A program made the translations under genes and the position numbers. From the NCBI RefSeq assembly GCF_018861315.1, contig NZ_JAHLDL010000038.1:1-40811 (forward strand): a DNA stretch of 40,811 nucleotides. The letters run 5' to 3'. Below the pieces are notes generated by a model. It had not been told where the DNA came from and did no database searches. It saw only the letters and a program-made list of their open reading frames with translations. The stretch comes from Clostridium bowmanii (GTDB lineage: Bacteria; Bacillota; Clostridia; Clostridiales; Clostridiaceae). Positions 24,521 to 34,369 of this stretch are shown one piece after another (the stretch's first letter is position 1; every line of letters starts with the position of its first letter).

Positions 24521-26710
24521 CTAATTCTTTATTCTGTAAACTTCAATTACACCAGTCAATTTAGTGATTTTCTTCTGTAATTCTTTCAAATGCTCTATGT
24601 CAGCCACTTTTAGTTTTATATTTATTAAAGCCACATTACTTTTTAAAGTCTTTGCATTAATTGAATACAACTGCGTTTTTGTTACTGTAATTATCTCCAT
24701 TATATCAGACAATAAGCCATACCTATCATCTGCTTTAATTTCAATCTCAGTAATATAGCCTTTTCCCTCAGAAGCTCCCCAACTTACCTCAACTACTTTA
24801 TTAATTTCATTTTTCATTAAGGTTTCAACATTTTTACAATCGCGCCTATGAACCGAAACTCCACGGCCCTTAGTTATATAGCCTATTATATCATCGCCTG
24901 GAACAGGATTACAGCACTTAGCAAATCTTACAAGTACATTACCTTCACCCTTGACTATTAATCCTTGAAAATCCGTTTTCTTTTTTTCGTCTTTGCTAGT
25001 GTTCTTTGTTATCTTTTGTTCAATGTCCTCGATTGTCAAATTTTCAATTTTATTTTTATTTTCAAAAACCTCTCTCAGTCTATTAACTACAGTTGAAGGC
25101 ATAATATCTCCCACTCCAACATAAGCAAATAAATCATCTACAGCTTTAAAATTATATTTTTTGTATATTTTCTCGATTGCTTCACCTTTAGCGATTTCAC
25201 CAAAATTATATCCTTGCCTTTTAGATTCCTTTTCCAATACTTCCTTGCCTTTTTCAATACTCTCTTCTCTTTTAGCTTTTTTAAACCATGCTTTAATCTT
25301 ACTTTTAGCTTGATTACTCTTTGTAATATTCAGCCAATCAATATTGGGACCCTTAGGTGATGAGGATGTTACAATTTCAACAATTTCTCCGGTTTTTAAG
25401 TGGTATTCCAATGGTACCATTCTCCCATTTACTTTTGCACCCATGCACCTATGACCTATATCAGTATGAATTCTATAGGCAAAATCAATTGGTGTTGCAT
25501 CTAGAGGCAAATTAATAACTTCACCTTTTGGCGAAAACACAAAAACTTCATCTGAAAATAAATCAATTTTAAATCCTTCCATAAACTCTTCTGCATCAAA
25601 GGTTTCCCCTTGCCATTCAAGAATGTCCTTTAGCCAAGAAAGTTTAGAGTCAAATTTTTCATTTTCATCATCATTGCCCTCTTTTCCCTCTTTGTATTTC
25701 CAATGAGCTGCAATTCCATATTCTGCGATTTTGTGCATTTCATAGGTCCTAATTTGGATTTCAAAAGGTTTTCCATGGGGTCCAATTACAGTTGAATGTA
25801 GTGATTGATACATGTTGGGCTTTGGCATTGCAATATAATCTTTAAATCTTCCGGGAATTGGTTTATAAACAGTATGCACTATGCCTAGAGCCGCATAGCA
25901 ATTTCCAATATCATTAACTAAGATTCTAACTGCAGTCAAATCAAAAACTTGATCTATTGTCTTATTTTTAGCAACCATTTTTCTGTAAATACTATAAAAA
26001 TGTTTTGGTCTACCATCAATGTCAGCATCTATTCCAACAATATTTAAGTTGAATTTTAATTCCAACATTATATTGTTTATGTTTTCTTCTCTTTCAACTC
26101 TTTTTTCGGCTATTTTTCTTACTAAGTTATAGTATTCATTTGGGTTTAAATACCGGAGAGATAAATCCTCCAGTTCCCATTTAATTTTAGACATTCCAAG
26201 ACGATGGGCTAGTGGTGCATAAATATCCAGAGTTTCTTTTGCCTTTTGCTTTTGCTTTGCAACTGGCATATATTTAAGTGTTCGCATATTATGGAGTCTA
26301 TCTGCAAGTTTAATAAGGATAACTCTAATATCCTTTGCCATAGCGAGTAACATTTTACGAACATTATCAGCTTGTTCCTCTTCCTTAGTCTTATATTTTA
26401 TTAGACCAAGCTTAGTTACACCCTCAACTAAATTTGCTACCTCTATATTAAATTCCTTACTTATATCTTCAAAAGTATATGCTGTATCTTCAATTACATC
26501 ATGAAGAAGCCCTGCAACAATTGTGCTGGTATCAAGTCCCATTTCTGCTAAAATACAGGCAACTTCTACTGGGTGCACAATATAAGGCTCACCTGATTCC
26601 CTCTTTTGCTCTTTATGAGCAGCATAAGAAAAATTAAAGGCTTTAGTAATAAGCTCTTTATCTACAGTATTACAATTACTTTCAATCTTATATAACAATT
26701 TTTCCAACAT
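24521..26710 (-). CDS. bifunctional (p)ppGpp synthetase/hydrolase Rel
   Basis: This 729-residue long RSH protein has an N-terminal hydrolase domain with an intact HD-x-x-ED (HDVIED, residues 70-75), the synthetase domain (about 240-350; YQSLHSTV, EIQIRT), the TGS domain (VFSPKGEVINLPLDATPIDFAY), a zinc-finger-like CCNPVPGDDIIG segment and a C-terminal ACT domain. It makes and degrades the stringent-response alarmone. It starts at ATG after AGGAG and is separated from apt by a stem-loop. Confidence 0.97.
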   Translation of the reverse strand: MLEKLLYKIESNCNTVDKELITKAFNFSYAAHKEQKRESGEPYIVHPVEVACILAEMGLDTSTIVAGLLHDVIEDTAYTFEDISKEFNIEVANLVEGVTKLGLIKYKTKEEEQADNVRKMLLAMAKDIRVILIKLADRLHNMRTLKYMPVAKQKQKAKETLDIYAPLAHRLGMSKIKWELEDLSLRYLNPNEYYNLVRKIAEKRVEREENINNIMLELKFNLNIVGIDADIDGRPKHFYSIYRKMVAKNKTIDQVFDLTAVRILVNDIGNCYAALGIVHTVYKPIPGRFKDYIAMPKPNMYQSLHSTVIGPHGKPFEIQIRTYEMHKIAEYGIAAHWKYKEGKEGNDDENEKFDSKLSWLKDILEWQGETFDAEEFMEGFKIDLFSDEVFVFSPKGEVINLPLDATPIDFAYRIHTDIGHRCMGAKVNGRMVPLEYHLKTGEIVEIVTSSSPKGPNIDWLNITKSNQAKSKIKAWFKKAKREESIEKGKEVLEKESKRQGYNFGEIAKGEAIEKIYKKYNFKAVDDLFAYVGVGDIMPSTVVNRLREVFENKNKIENLTIEDIEQKITKNTSKDEKKKTDFQGLIVKGEGNVLVRFAKCCNPVPGDDIIGYITKGRGVSVHRRDCKNVETLMKNEINKVVEVSWGASEGKGYITEIEIKADDRYGLLSDIMEIITVTKTQLYSINAKTLKSNVALINIKLKVADIEHLKELQKKITKLTGVIEVYRIKN

Positions 26711-26734
26711 GGCTTATACACTCCTAAAATCAAA

Positions 26735-26755
26735 GGCTGGTTTTATTAACCAGCC
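26735..26755 (-). terminator. stem-loop between apt and rel
   Basis: GGCTGGTT/AACCAGCC (8 bp, 5-base loop) lies about 85 bases after the apt stop. On the minus strand it is followed by TTTGATTTT, so it could end part of the transcription before rel or act as an attenuator. Confidence 0.55.
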
Positions 26756-26840
26756 AATACTTTTTACTAATATTATATATTATTGTGTAGAATTTTGCAA
26801 TTTTATTTTAATAATTTAGTCAATTAAATTTGAACCCTAA

Positions 26841-27359
26841 TTAAACATCATACTTTACAAGAGACATTATATCATAATCTTGTAATTTGTTTTTTCCATT
26901 GAGTCCAGTTAATTCAATTACAAAATTTAATGAAACAATCTCTCCACCCATTTGCTCTATAAGTTTTGTTACCGCTGCCACGGTACCACCAGTAGCAAGT
27001 AAATCATCTACTATAGCTACCTTTTGTCCAGGTTTTATTGCATCCTTATGAATTTCAAGTTTATCAAAGCCATATTCCAGATCATACTCAATTTCTATAG
27101 TGTCGTAAGGTAACTTCCCAGGTTTTCTAACTGGTACAAATCCTGCACCAAGAGCATAGGCAACTGGCACACCAAATAAAAATCCTCTTGCCTCTGGTCC
27201 TACTATAACATCAACATTTTTGCCTTTTAAATATGATACCATACCATCTATAGTAAACTTAAGTGCATTCTTATCTTGTAATAATGTAGTTATATCTTTA
27301 AAACTGATACCTTCTTTTGGAAAATCTTCTATTATTCTAATTCTGTTTTTTAAATCCAT
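26841..27359 (-). CDS. adenine phosphoribosyltransferase
   Basis: This 172-residue purine-salvage enzyme makes AMP from adenine and PRPP. The PRPP-binding loop is seen as [13 protein letters not shown], and [18 protein letters not shown] is the APT signature. The ATG at 27359 gives the usual APT length and has a G-rich site upstream; the frame stays open 48 bases further but without a good site. It lies upstream of rel, a widespread arrangement. Confidence 0.97.
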   Translation of the reverse strand: MDLKNRIRIIEDFPKEGISFKDITTLLQDKNALKFTIDGMVSYLKGKNVDVIVGPEARGFLFGVPVAYALGAGFVPVRKPGKLPYDTIEIEYDLEYGFDKLEIHKDAIKPGQKVAIVDDLLATGGTVAAVTKLIEQMGGEIVSLNFVIELTGLNGKNKLQDYDIMSLVKYDV

Positions 27360-27499
27360 GAATATTCCCCCCCAATAAATAAAATTACTATGTACAAAAC
27401 GAAACATTTTATTATTTTCAACATACTTTTTTTATAATATATAATGCTCATTATATATTATAACAAGTTATTTATGCAACAGAAAGATTATTCAGTATC

Positions 27500-28381
27500 T
27501 TACCCTAGTATGAGACTATTTTTTAGTTCCTTATCTAAGTATTTTGATATCTGGAGTGCTCTGTTCCTGTCTGAAGTAATAAACAACTCAACAACTATTT
27601 TAGCATTATCCATTCTTCCAACAGGATTAACTGTAGGCATCACTGTTAGTGCCAATTTTGATACTGTGTCTTTATTAATGCTCACAATACTATGAGTTTT
27701 CATAAGTGCACGAATTCCATAATTATTTGTATTTTCTAATTGTTTCATGCCGCGTTCTGCAATTATTTTATTTTCACTCTCTAACTTTGTTATACCTGAA
27801 ATAGTACCTATCATTACCAAATCCATATATTTATTTATTGATTTCATCTTATAGTACGATGATATAGCCTGAGCTATTTTAAATGCCATCCCTGAAGTAG
27901 ATAACCCCTTAAAAGGATAATTACACCCCTTCTGATTTGCATCCACAACAATAGTGTCAGGATGCCTTTTAATGGGTTCATGAAAATCAGTTATTATAAC
28001 ATCGATTCCCATGCATTTACATAATTCTATTTCTTTGAAAGAATTTATCCCACAGCCTAAGGTTATTATAAGTCCTGGTCCTAAATATTTTATATGCCTG
28101 GTAATATCACTTTCATTCAAATCACGATTTTCACTTCGCTTACTTGGTATAAAATACTCAACATCAGCATTTAGAAACTTCAGAACTAACATCAATAAGG
28201 AAATAGCCGTAATACTATCCACATCGTAAAATCCATAAAGGACAATTTTTTCTCTCTCATTTATAGCTTTGACAATTCTATATAATGCATCCTCCATTCC
28301 TTTTAATAAAAATGGATTATACATATTATAATCTATAAAATCATTATTATTCACTTTCATGTTTTTAAGATAATCCACCAT
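27500..28381 (-). CDS. degenerate RecJ-like DHH protein, lacking the C-terminal half
   Basis: This 293-residue protein aligns to the N-terminal DHH domain of RecJ single-strand exonuclease and sits at the usual clostridial recJ place between secF and apt. Key motifs are altered: GDYDxDG reads GFYDVDS (Phe51, Ser56), the Asp of VDCGI is Gly109, DHH reads DFH (Phe133), and GTIAD reads GTISG (Gly196). The protein stops after the DHH domain; the DHHA1 and OB parts of normal RecJ (about 570-800 aa) are absent, with only 140 bases to the apt start. It probably has no nuclease activity; a binding or scaffold role is possible. ATG with GAGGGG four bases before. Confidence 0.8.
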   Translation of the reverse strand: MVDYLKNMKVNNNDFIDYNMYNPFLLKGMEDALYRIVKAINEREKIVLYGFYDVDSITAISLLMLVLKFLNADVEYFIPSKRSENRDLNESDITRHIKYLGPGLIITLGCGINSFKEIELCKCMGIDVIITDFHEPIKRHPDTIVVDANQKGCNYPFKGLSTSGMAFKIAQAISSYYKMKSINKYMDLVMIGTISGITKLESENKIIAERGMKQLENTNNYGIRALMKTHSIVSINKDTVSKLALTVMPTVNPVGRMDNAKIVVELFITSDRNRALQISKYLDKELKNSLILG

Positions 28382-28414
28382 AAAACCCCTCAAAATGCTG
28401 AAATGTTATTAAAG

Positions 28415-28464
28415 AAAATAAAAAAGACAAAGAAGTACCTAATACATCATACTTCTTTGTCTTT
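28415..28464 (-). terminator. strong terminator after secF
   Basis: Perfect 15-bp arms (28423-28437 and 28450-28464) with a 12-base loop end in a T run (TTTTTTATTTTC) on the minus strand. It divides the secDF transcript from the RecJ-like/apt genes. Confidence 0.88.
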
Positions 28465-28484
28465 AATTTTGAAAATTTAAGTTA

Positions 28485-29351
28485 TTAAGCTATTGCTTTC
28501 TTACTTCTTTTCTTAAGTATCACCCAAACTGGGCTTGCTATAAATATTGAAGAATAGCATCCAACTAATATACCTATTATTAATGGAAAACTAAGCTCTC
28601 TTATAGATGGTACAAACACATATACTGCAATTATAGTAAATAGTGTTGTAGCAACTGTATTTATTGATCTTGCCATAGTTTGTGTAATACTTGTATTTGT
28701 AATCTCATCTATAGAAGCTTTTCTCATATTTTTTTGATTTTCTCTTATTCTATCAAATACAACTATAGTATCATTAATAGAGTAACCAACAATAGTCAGA
28801 ATAGCTGCTATAAAAGTTGCATTTACTGGTATTTGGAATATTGCATATACCCCGACCATAACTAGAATGTCGTGCAATAATGCAACTATTGCTGCAACTC
28901 CAAACTTAAATTCAAATCTTATCCCAATATACACTAGCATACAAAACATGGCAATTATCAAGCCAGTTATTGCTTTTGTCTTTAATTCACTACCAACAGT
29001 TGCACCAATTGTATTTTCTGTAAGTAACTCACTAGATTTATACTGGCTCTTAATTTCTTTTACCATGGTTGCTGTTTGATCAGCGGTAAGGGCATCACTT
29101 TTTACGGTTATTTCCAAATTCTTGCCTTCATCTAATGTTTTTGACAAATATTCACCTTTTGCGTGTTTGTCTATAATTTTGTCTACATCTGTTTTTACAA
29201 AAGCCTGGTTCATCTTAATATCAAGTTTTGTACCACCTTTAAAATCTATACCAAGGTTTAGTCCTTTTGTTACCATGAATCCCATTCCTATTATAATAAT
29301 GAATAGAGACATAGCAAACCATAATTTAGTTTTTTCAACTATCTTTAGCAT
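28485..29351 (-). CDS. protein translocase subunit SecF
   Basis: This 288-residue membrane protein has an N-terminal helix, the extracytoplasmic GIDFKGGTKLDI region and five C-terminal helices. The family motif VGYSINDTIVVFDRIREN is clear. With SecD it uses the ion gradient to help SecYEG finish secretion. Its start is four bases after the secD stop, with GAGGGG upstream. A strong terminator follows. Confidence 0.97.
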   Translation of the reverse strand: MLKIVEKTKLWFAMSLFIIIIGMGFMVTKGLNLGIDFKGGTKLDIKMNQAFVKTDVDKIIDKHAKGEYLSKTLDEGKNLEITVKSDALTADQTATMVKEIKSQYKSSELLTENTIGATVGSELKTKAITGLIIAMFCMLVYIGIRFEFKFGVAAIVALLHDILVMVGVYAIFQIPVNATFIAAILTIVGYSINDTIVVFDRIRENQKNMRKASIDEITNTSITQTMARSINTVATTLFTIIAVYVFVPSIRELSFPLIIGILVGCYSSIFIASPVWVILKKRSKKAIA

Positions 29352-29355
29352 ATGC

Positions 29356-30594
29356 TTACCCCCTCTTCACGCCAAAATGAGAGGTTTTATTCAAAAGTCC
29401 CATTTCGACAGCTAATTTTAATAAGAATTTAGTACTAGTAAGTGCTGTAAACACACTTATAACTATACCAATCATAAGTGTTAGTGCAAAGCCTTTAACT
29501 GCGCCTGTTCCAACAGTATAAAGGACTAAAGCAGAAATTATAGTTGTAATATTTGAATCTAATATTGATGACAAGGCTCTATGAAAACCAGCATCGACAG
29601 AAGATTTTATTGATTTTCCAGTTTTAAGTTCTTCTTTTATTCTTTCGAATATCAGTACATTAGCATCTACCGCCATACCAACCGTAAGTAGGAATCCTGC
29701 TATACCAGCCAGTGTCAAAGTAGCATTAATGGCTGAGAATGCTCCAAGAACCAAAACAACATATAAAATCAGTGATATATCTGAAATTATACCTGGTGCT
29801 CTATAATATAACATCATAAATATCAATATAAATAGTATTCCGATAGCTCCAGCTTTCATACTTAATGGTAATGCATCTTTACCTAAAGTAGCTCCAACTG
29901 TATTAACAGAAACAGCTTTTAGTGTTACAGGCAATGCTCCTGATTTAATAATTTGAGATTGTCTTGTAGCTTCTGCTAAATCTTTGCTTCCAGAAATTTC
30001 AGCCTTACCATCTGTAATAGCTACTTGAACTGTAGGATCAGTTAACACATCTTTATCCATGTAAATAGTAATTTTCTGTCCTAAAAATTTCTGAGTTGCT
30101 ACTGCAAATTTTTTCTTTCCTGAATCATTAAGTTCAAGATTTACAACTGGTCTATTATCTTGACCTATGGATGCATTAGCATCTTTCACATCCTTGCCAG
30201 TAAGAATTGTAACTTTATCAGGTCCAACGAATTTAAGTTCTCCTGATTTTGCAACAGTATCAAGAACTACTTTAGAATCAAACATACCTGGTATTTCAAT
30301 TCTTATTCTATTATTACCTTCTTTGGCAACTAGTGTTTCACTAACTCCCATTTTGTTAACTCTCATAGAAATAAGCTCAATTGCTCTGTCTAGAGTCTTT
30401 ACATCAACCTTTCCTCCTTGAACTTCTTCAAGAACTGAAATTCCGCCTTGTAAATCTAAGCCTTTATTTATTGTTTCTGTAAATGGTTTAAACCTATAAT
30501 CTCCTATTTTCAATCCATTAAAACCTGTATATGCCAATATCCCAACAACTAAAACACTGGTCAAAAACAGTATGGTGCTTTTTTTCTTTTTCAT
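29356..30594 (-). CDS. protein translocase subunit SecD
   Basis: This 412-residue membrane protein has the SecD signatures GLDLQGGISVL, RVNKMGVSE and, in the helix bundle, GFLLTVGMAVDANVLIFERIKEE. It has six helices plus a periplasm-like outer domain. ATG at 30594 is chosen because AGAGGGGG precedes it; the frame continues 63 bases upstream without a site. It lies just after scfB and before secF. Confidence 0.97.
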   Translation of the reverse strand: MKKKKSTILFLTSVLVVGILAYTGFNGLKIGDYRFKPFTETINKGLDLQGGISVLEEVQGGKVDVKTLDRAIELISMRVNKMGVSETLVAKEGNNRIRIEIPGMFDSKVVLDTVAKSGELKFVGPDKVTILTGKDVKDANASIGQDNRPVVNLELNDSGKKKFAVATQKFLGQKITIYMDKDVLTDPTVQVAITDGKAEISGSKDLAEATRQSQIIKSGALPVTLKAVSVNTVGATLGKDALPLSMKAGAIGILFILIFMMLYYRAPGIISDISLILYVVLVLGAFSAINATLTLAGIAGFLLTVGMAVDANVLIFERIKEELKTGKSIKSSVDAGFHRALSSILDSNITTIISALVLYTVGTGAVKGFALTLMIGIVISVFTALTSTKFLLKLAVEMGLLNKTSHFGVKRG

Positions 30595-30674
30595 CTTTAT
30601 CCCCCTCTGTTGCTTAATCACAAATACAAGTATATTATGATTAACAAAATTAGTCAATATTGGGTAAACGTAAG

Positions 30675-32039
30675 TTACTTACCCATGGTTTTTGCTTTTA
30701 AGGCTATAGCACATTCTATCCTTTTCTTTTGCATCTTGCATCCAAGTTCATAAGGAATATGCATATCTCCATTAAAGTTAAAGTTATTAGCTTGGCATCC
30801 ACCACTACAATAAAATTTAGCCCAGCATTTGAGGCATGTAGGTTTGTTGTAAATGTGTGCTTCTTTAAACTCTAGCTCCATTTTTTTATTATTCATACCA
30901 TTATATATATCGCCCATAATAAAGTCTTTGTTGCCAACAAATTGATGACATGGGTATATCTCACCCTTCGGAGTAACAGCTATATATTCATGACCTGCTC
31001 CGCATCCTGAAATTCTCTTATAAACACAAGGTCCCCCTTGCAGATCTATATTAAAATGGTAAAATTTAAATTCAGTTCCATCCTTATATCTTTGAAGCAT
31101 GTCCTTATATAATTTATCATATTGCTCAAAAATAACCGGTAGATCTTCCTCTCTAAGTGAGAGTTCATGTTCAGTTGGTAGCACTACTGGTTCTATAGAT
31201 ATTTCTTTAAATCCTAGGTCTGCCATATGTTTAATATCTTCAAAAAAGTCAGTGTTTTCTCTAGTGAAGGTTCCCCTAACATAATAAGATTTTGACTTAT
31301 CCCTCATATTAACCATTTTTTTAATATTAGGAAGTATTTTATCATATGAACCACTTCCATCTACTCTTACTCTGACTTTATCATTAACAGATTTTCTACC
31401 ATCAATACTAAGTATTATATTCCCCATATTCTTATCCAAATATTTCATGATTTCATCGTTAAGTAATACAGCATTAGTTGTCATAGTAAATCTTATATTT
31501 TTATTATAAATTTTTTCTTGTACTTTAGCATGCTCCACTATCTCTTTTATTACATCAAAAGCCATAAGTGGTTCTCCACCAAATAAATCTACCTCGATAT
31601 TTTTTCTCGGCCCAGATTTTTCTATAACAAAATCTATTGCTTTCATACCAACTTCTGCTGACATTGTTTCTCTGCAACCATGGTACTCACCTTCATCAGC
31701 AAAACAGTATTTACATCTTAAATTACAATCATGTACAATATTCAAACACAGTGCCTTTATGTAAGACTCTTTTTCTCCAATATTCATTGCAATTTCTTTG
31801 TATAAATCTCCTGTGTATAGCATTTTACCCTGGATTAAACTTTGGATTTCGCTGTACCCTTCTTCAATATCTTCCACCTTATATTTACCCTTTAAATCCT
31901 CTATTAACTCTTCTTTTTCTCTAAGTTTATTATCATCTAAAAGATCATAAACTATTTCGTCTACTAAATGTAGTGCTCCGGAATTTACATCAATTACATA
32001 ATGTTCGTTATCTTGAATAAATTTATGAATTAGTGACAA
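30675..32039 (-). CDS. SCIFF peptide maturase (radical SAM/SPASM)
   Basis: This 454-residue radical SAM enzyme forms a thioether link in the Cys-rich SCIFF peptide encoded just upstream. The N-terminal 90 residues look like the peptide-binding RRE/PqqD-like region. The SAM cluster motif CNLRCKYC is at Cys105, Cys109 and Cys112, DLFGGEPL follows, and the C-terminal SPASM cysteines include CGAGHEY, YPCHQF and CLKCWAKFYCSGGC. The start is TTG with AGGAGG seven bases before. The secDF genes follow, as usual in Clostridia. The mature product's function is unknown. Confidence 0.95.
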   Translation of the reverse strand: MSLIHKFIQDNEHYVIDVNSGALHLVDEIVYDLLDDNKLREKEELIEDLKGKYKVEDIEEGYSEIQSLIQGKMLYTGDLYKEIAMNIGEKESYIKALCLNIVHDCNLRCKYCFADEGEYHGCRETMSAEVGMKAIDFVIEKSGPRKNIEVDLFGGEPLMAFDVIKEIVEHAKVQEKIYNKNIRFTMTTNAVLLNDEIMKYLDKNMGNIILSIDGRKSVNDKVRVRVDGSGSYDKILPNIKKMVNMRDKSKSYYVRGTFTRENTDFFEDIKHMADLGFKEISIEPVVLPTEHELSLREEDLPVIFEQYDKLYKDMLQRYKDGTEFKFYHFNIDLQGGPCVYKRISGCGAGHEYIAVTPKGEIYPCHQFVGNKDFIMGDIYNGMNNKKMELEFKEAHIYNKPTCLKCWAKFYCSGGCQANNFNFNGDMHIPYELGCKMQKKRIECAIALKAKTMGK

Positions 32040-32065
32040 GTTTTTTCCTCCTAACTAAATTTAAA

Positions 32066-32086
32066 GCAGTAACCCTAAGTTACTGC
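32066..32086 (-). terminator. stem-loop between scfA and scfB
   Basis: GCAGTAAC/GTTACTGC (8-bp perfect arms, 5-base loop) lies 14 bases after the peptide stop and just before the maturase ribosome site. The following TTTAAATTTAG is a poor T run, so partial termination or RNA processing that gives more peptide than enzyme is likely. Confidence 0.6.
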
Positions 32087-32099
32087 CCCGTTAATTATA

Positions 32100-32237
32100 T
32101 TAATTTTCACAAGCTAAATTTGCTACTGTGCAGGAAGTTTTGCATGCTGATTGACAAGAATTAGCACATTCTCTACATCCTGGTTTTTTTAAACTTTCTT
32201 TGATTGTTGCTGCGTTTATAGTTTTTATATGTTTCAT
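32100..32237 (-). CDS. SCIFF ribosomally made peptide (six-cysteine precursor)
   Basis: This 45-residue precursor (Six Cysteines In Forty-Five residues) begins MKHIKTINAATIKESL and has all six Cys in the C-terminal part: GC, EC, SC, AC, SC, AC between residues about 20 and 43. The size, leader and Cys spacing match the SCIFF family exactly. GGAGG precedes the ATG. It is processed by the adjacent radical SAM maturase, which joins a Cys sulfur to another residue. The peptide is almost universal in Clostridia; its role is not known. Confidence 0.96.
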   Translation of the reverse strand: MKHIKTINAATIKESLKKPGCRECANSCQSACKTSCTVANLACEN

Positions 32238-32305
32238 TTTTATTCCTCCATATCGTAAAGTGACTTATTGATTGTATCATATTATCATGGATAAATAAAG
32301 TATCT

Positions 32306-32674
32306 TTATAGATTTATTCCAAGCATTCCAGATAAAGTACCTATGCCGAGTGCTAAAGATGTTCTTACTACTTCCCTCATTCCAATTGCAGCACTTCCAC
32401 CACCAACGACTTTAACTAGATATAATACTACCATGTAAGTAGCTGCTACAATAATCCCCATTAGCCAACCTTTTTCTCCTGCTTTTTTTGCAGCAAATAT
32501 TGATCCATAAAGCACACTAATTAATGTCATTACAATATAAAAAACAGATGTTGCCTTCATGCTAGCTGGTAAATAAATTGTTATTACAGAATAAATAACC
32601 AACACAATTAAAGTCAAAATTGCAGCCCTAAATACTCCTTCTGCAGCGCAAGAATATTTTATTTTATTTTCCAT
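32306..32674 (-). CDS. TIGR04086 family membrane protein
   Basis: This 122-residue protein has four hydrophobic helices, of the TIGR04086 family that occurs beside SCIFF and yajC genes in Clostridia. No function is known. Its ribosome binding site (seven G residues six bases before the ATG) is paired in a long hairpin that fills the gap from yajC. The position between yajC and secDF suggests a link with membrane protein export or with the SCIFF product (inference). Confidence 0.85.
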   Translation of the reverse strand: MENKIKYSCAAEGVFRAAILTLIVLVIYSVITIYLPASMKATSVFYIVMTLISVLYGSIFAAKKAGEKGWLMGIIVAATYMVVLYLVKVVGGGSAAIGMREVVRTSLALGIGTLSGMLGINL

Positions 32675-32679
32675 GTATA

Positions 32680-32753
32680 CCCCCCCTTTCTATAGATTTT
32701 AATAATTTTTATAACTTAAAATCTATAATATTAATTATGATTAAAAGGGGGGG
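32680..32753 (-). promoter_or_regulatory. hairpin that buries the ribosome binding site
   Basis: The whole yajC-TIGR04086 gap folds on itself. Outer arms (CCCCCCCTTT at 32680-32689 on the plus strand, AAAGGGGGGG at 32744-32753) give a 10-bp stem with seven G-C pairs. Inner arms (32691-32700 and 32718-32727) add ten more pairs. In the transcript the GGGGGGG used as ribosome site for the next gene lies in the 3' arm, so translation should be low unless the stem is opened. No terminator T run follows. Confidence 0.75.
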
Positions 32754-32769
32754 TTTATTACTTAATTTT

Positions 32770-33063
32770 CTATTTTTTCTCTAATACTTCAGCACTATTT
32801 GTATTTATAACTGTGCCAATACCACTTTTGCCCAATTTAATTCTAGTTCTGTCTGGACCACTTTCCAATATAATATAGTCATCTTGAATATTGATGATTT
32901 TTCCAATTATACCGCCTTTAGTCATTACTTCATCATTTACTTTTAAATTATTTAAAAGTGCAGCATATCTTTTCTTTCTTTTGTTTTCTGGTATAAATAC
33001 TACTAGATAAAATACAACTAGCATTAATATTATAGGTAATAAAGATACTATTTGTGAACTCAT
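32770..33063 (-). CDS. preprotein translocase subunit YajC
   Basis: This 97-residue protein has one N-terminal membrane helix (IVSLLPIILMLVVFYLVVF), then PENKRKKRYAALLNNLKVNDEVMTKGGIIGKI, the classic YajC cytoplasmic domain. It associates with SecDF in the membrane. It is located after tgt, as in Bacillus and most Clostridia. GGAGGGG precedes the ATG. Confidence 0.95.
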   Translation of the reverse strand: MSSQIVSLLPIILMLVVFYLVVFIPENKRKKRYAALLNNLKVNDEVMTKGGIIGKIINIQDDYIILESGPDRTRIKLGKSGIGTVINTNSAEVLEKK

Positions 33064-33196
33064 TTATGTTCCCCTCCTTTCCATAACATTTTTTCTAAAA
33101 TATAATAAAATAATTCTCCTATAAAAATTAATTGATAAAGAATTAAAAGCACCCCTTATTCTTAATTTTACAGTTTAATTATATTATAGTAAATAA

Positions 33197-34366
<1,170 letters not shown>

Positions 34367-34369
34367 TTA

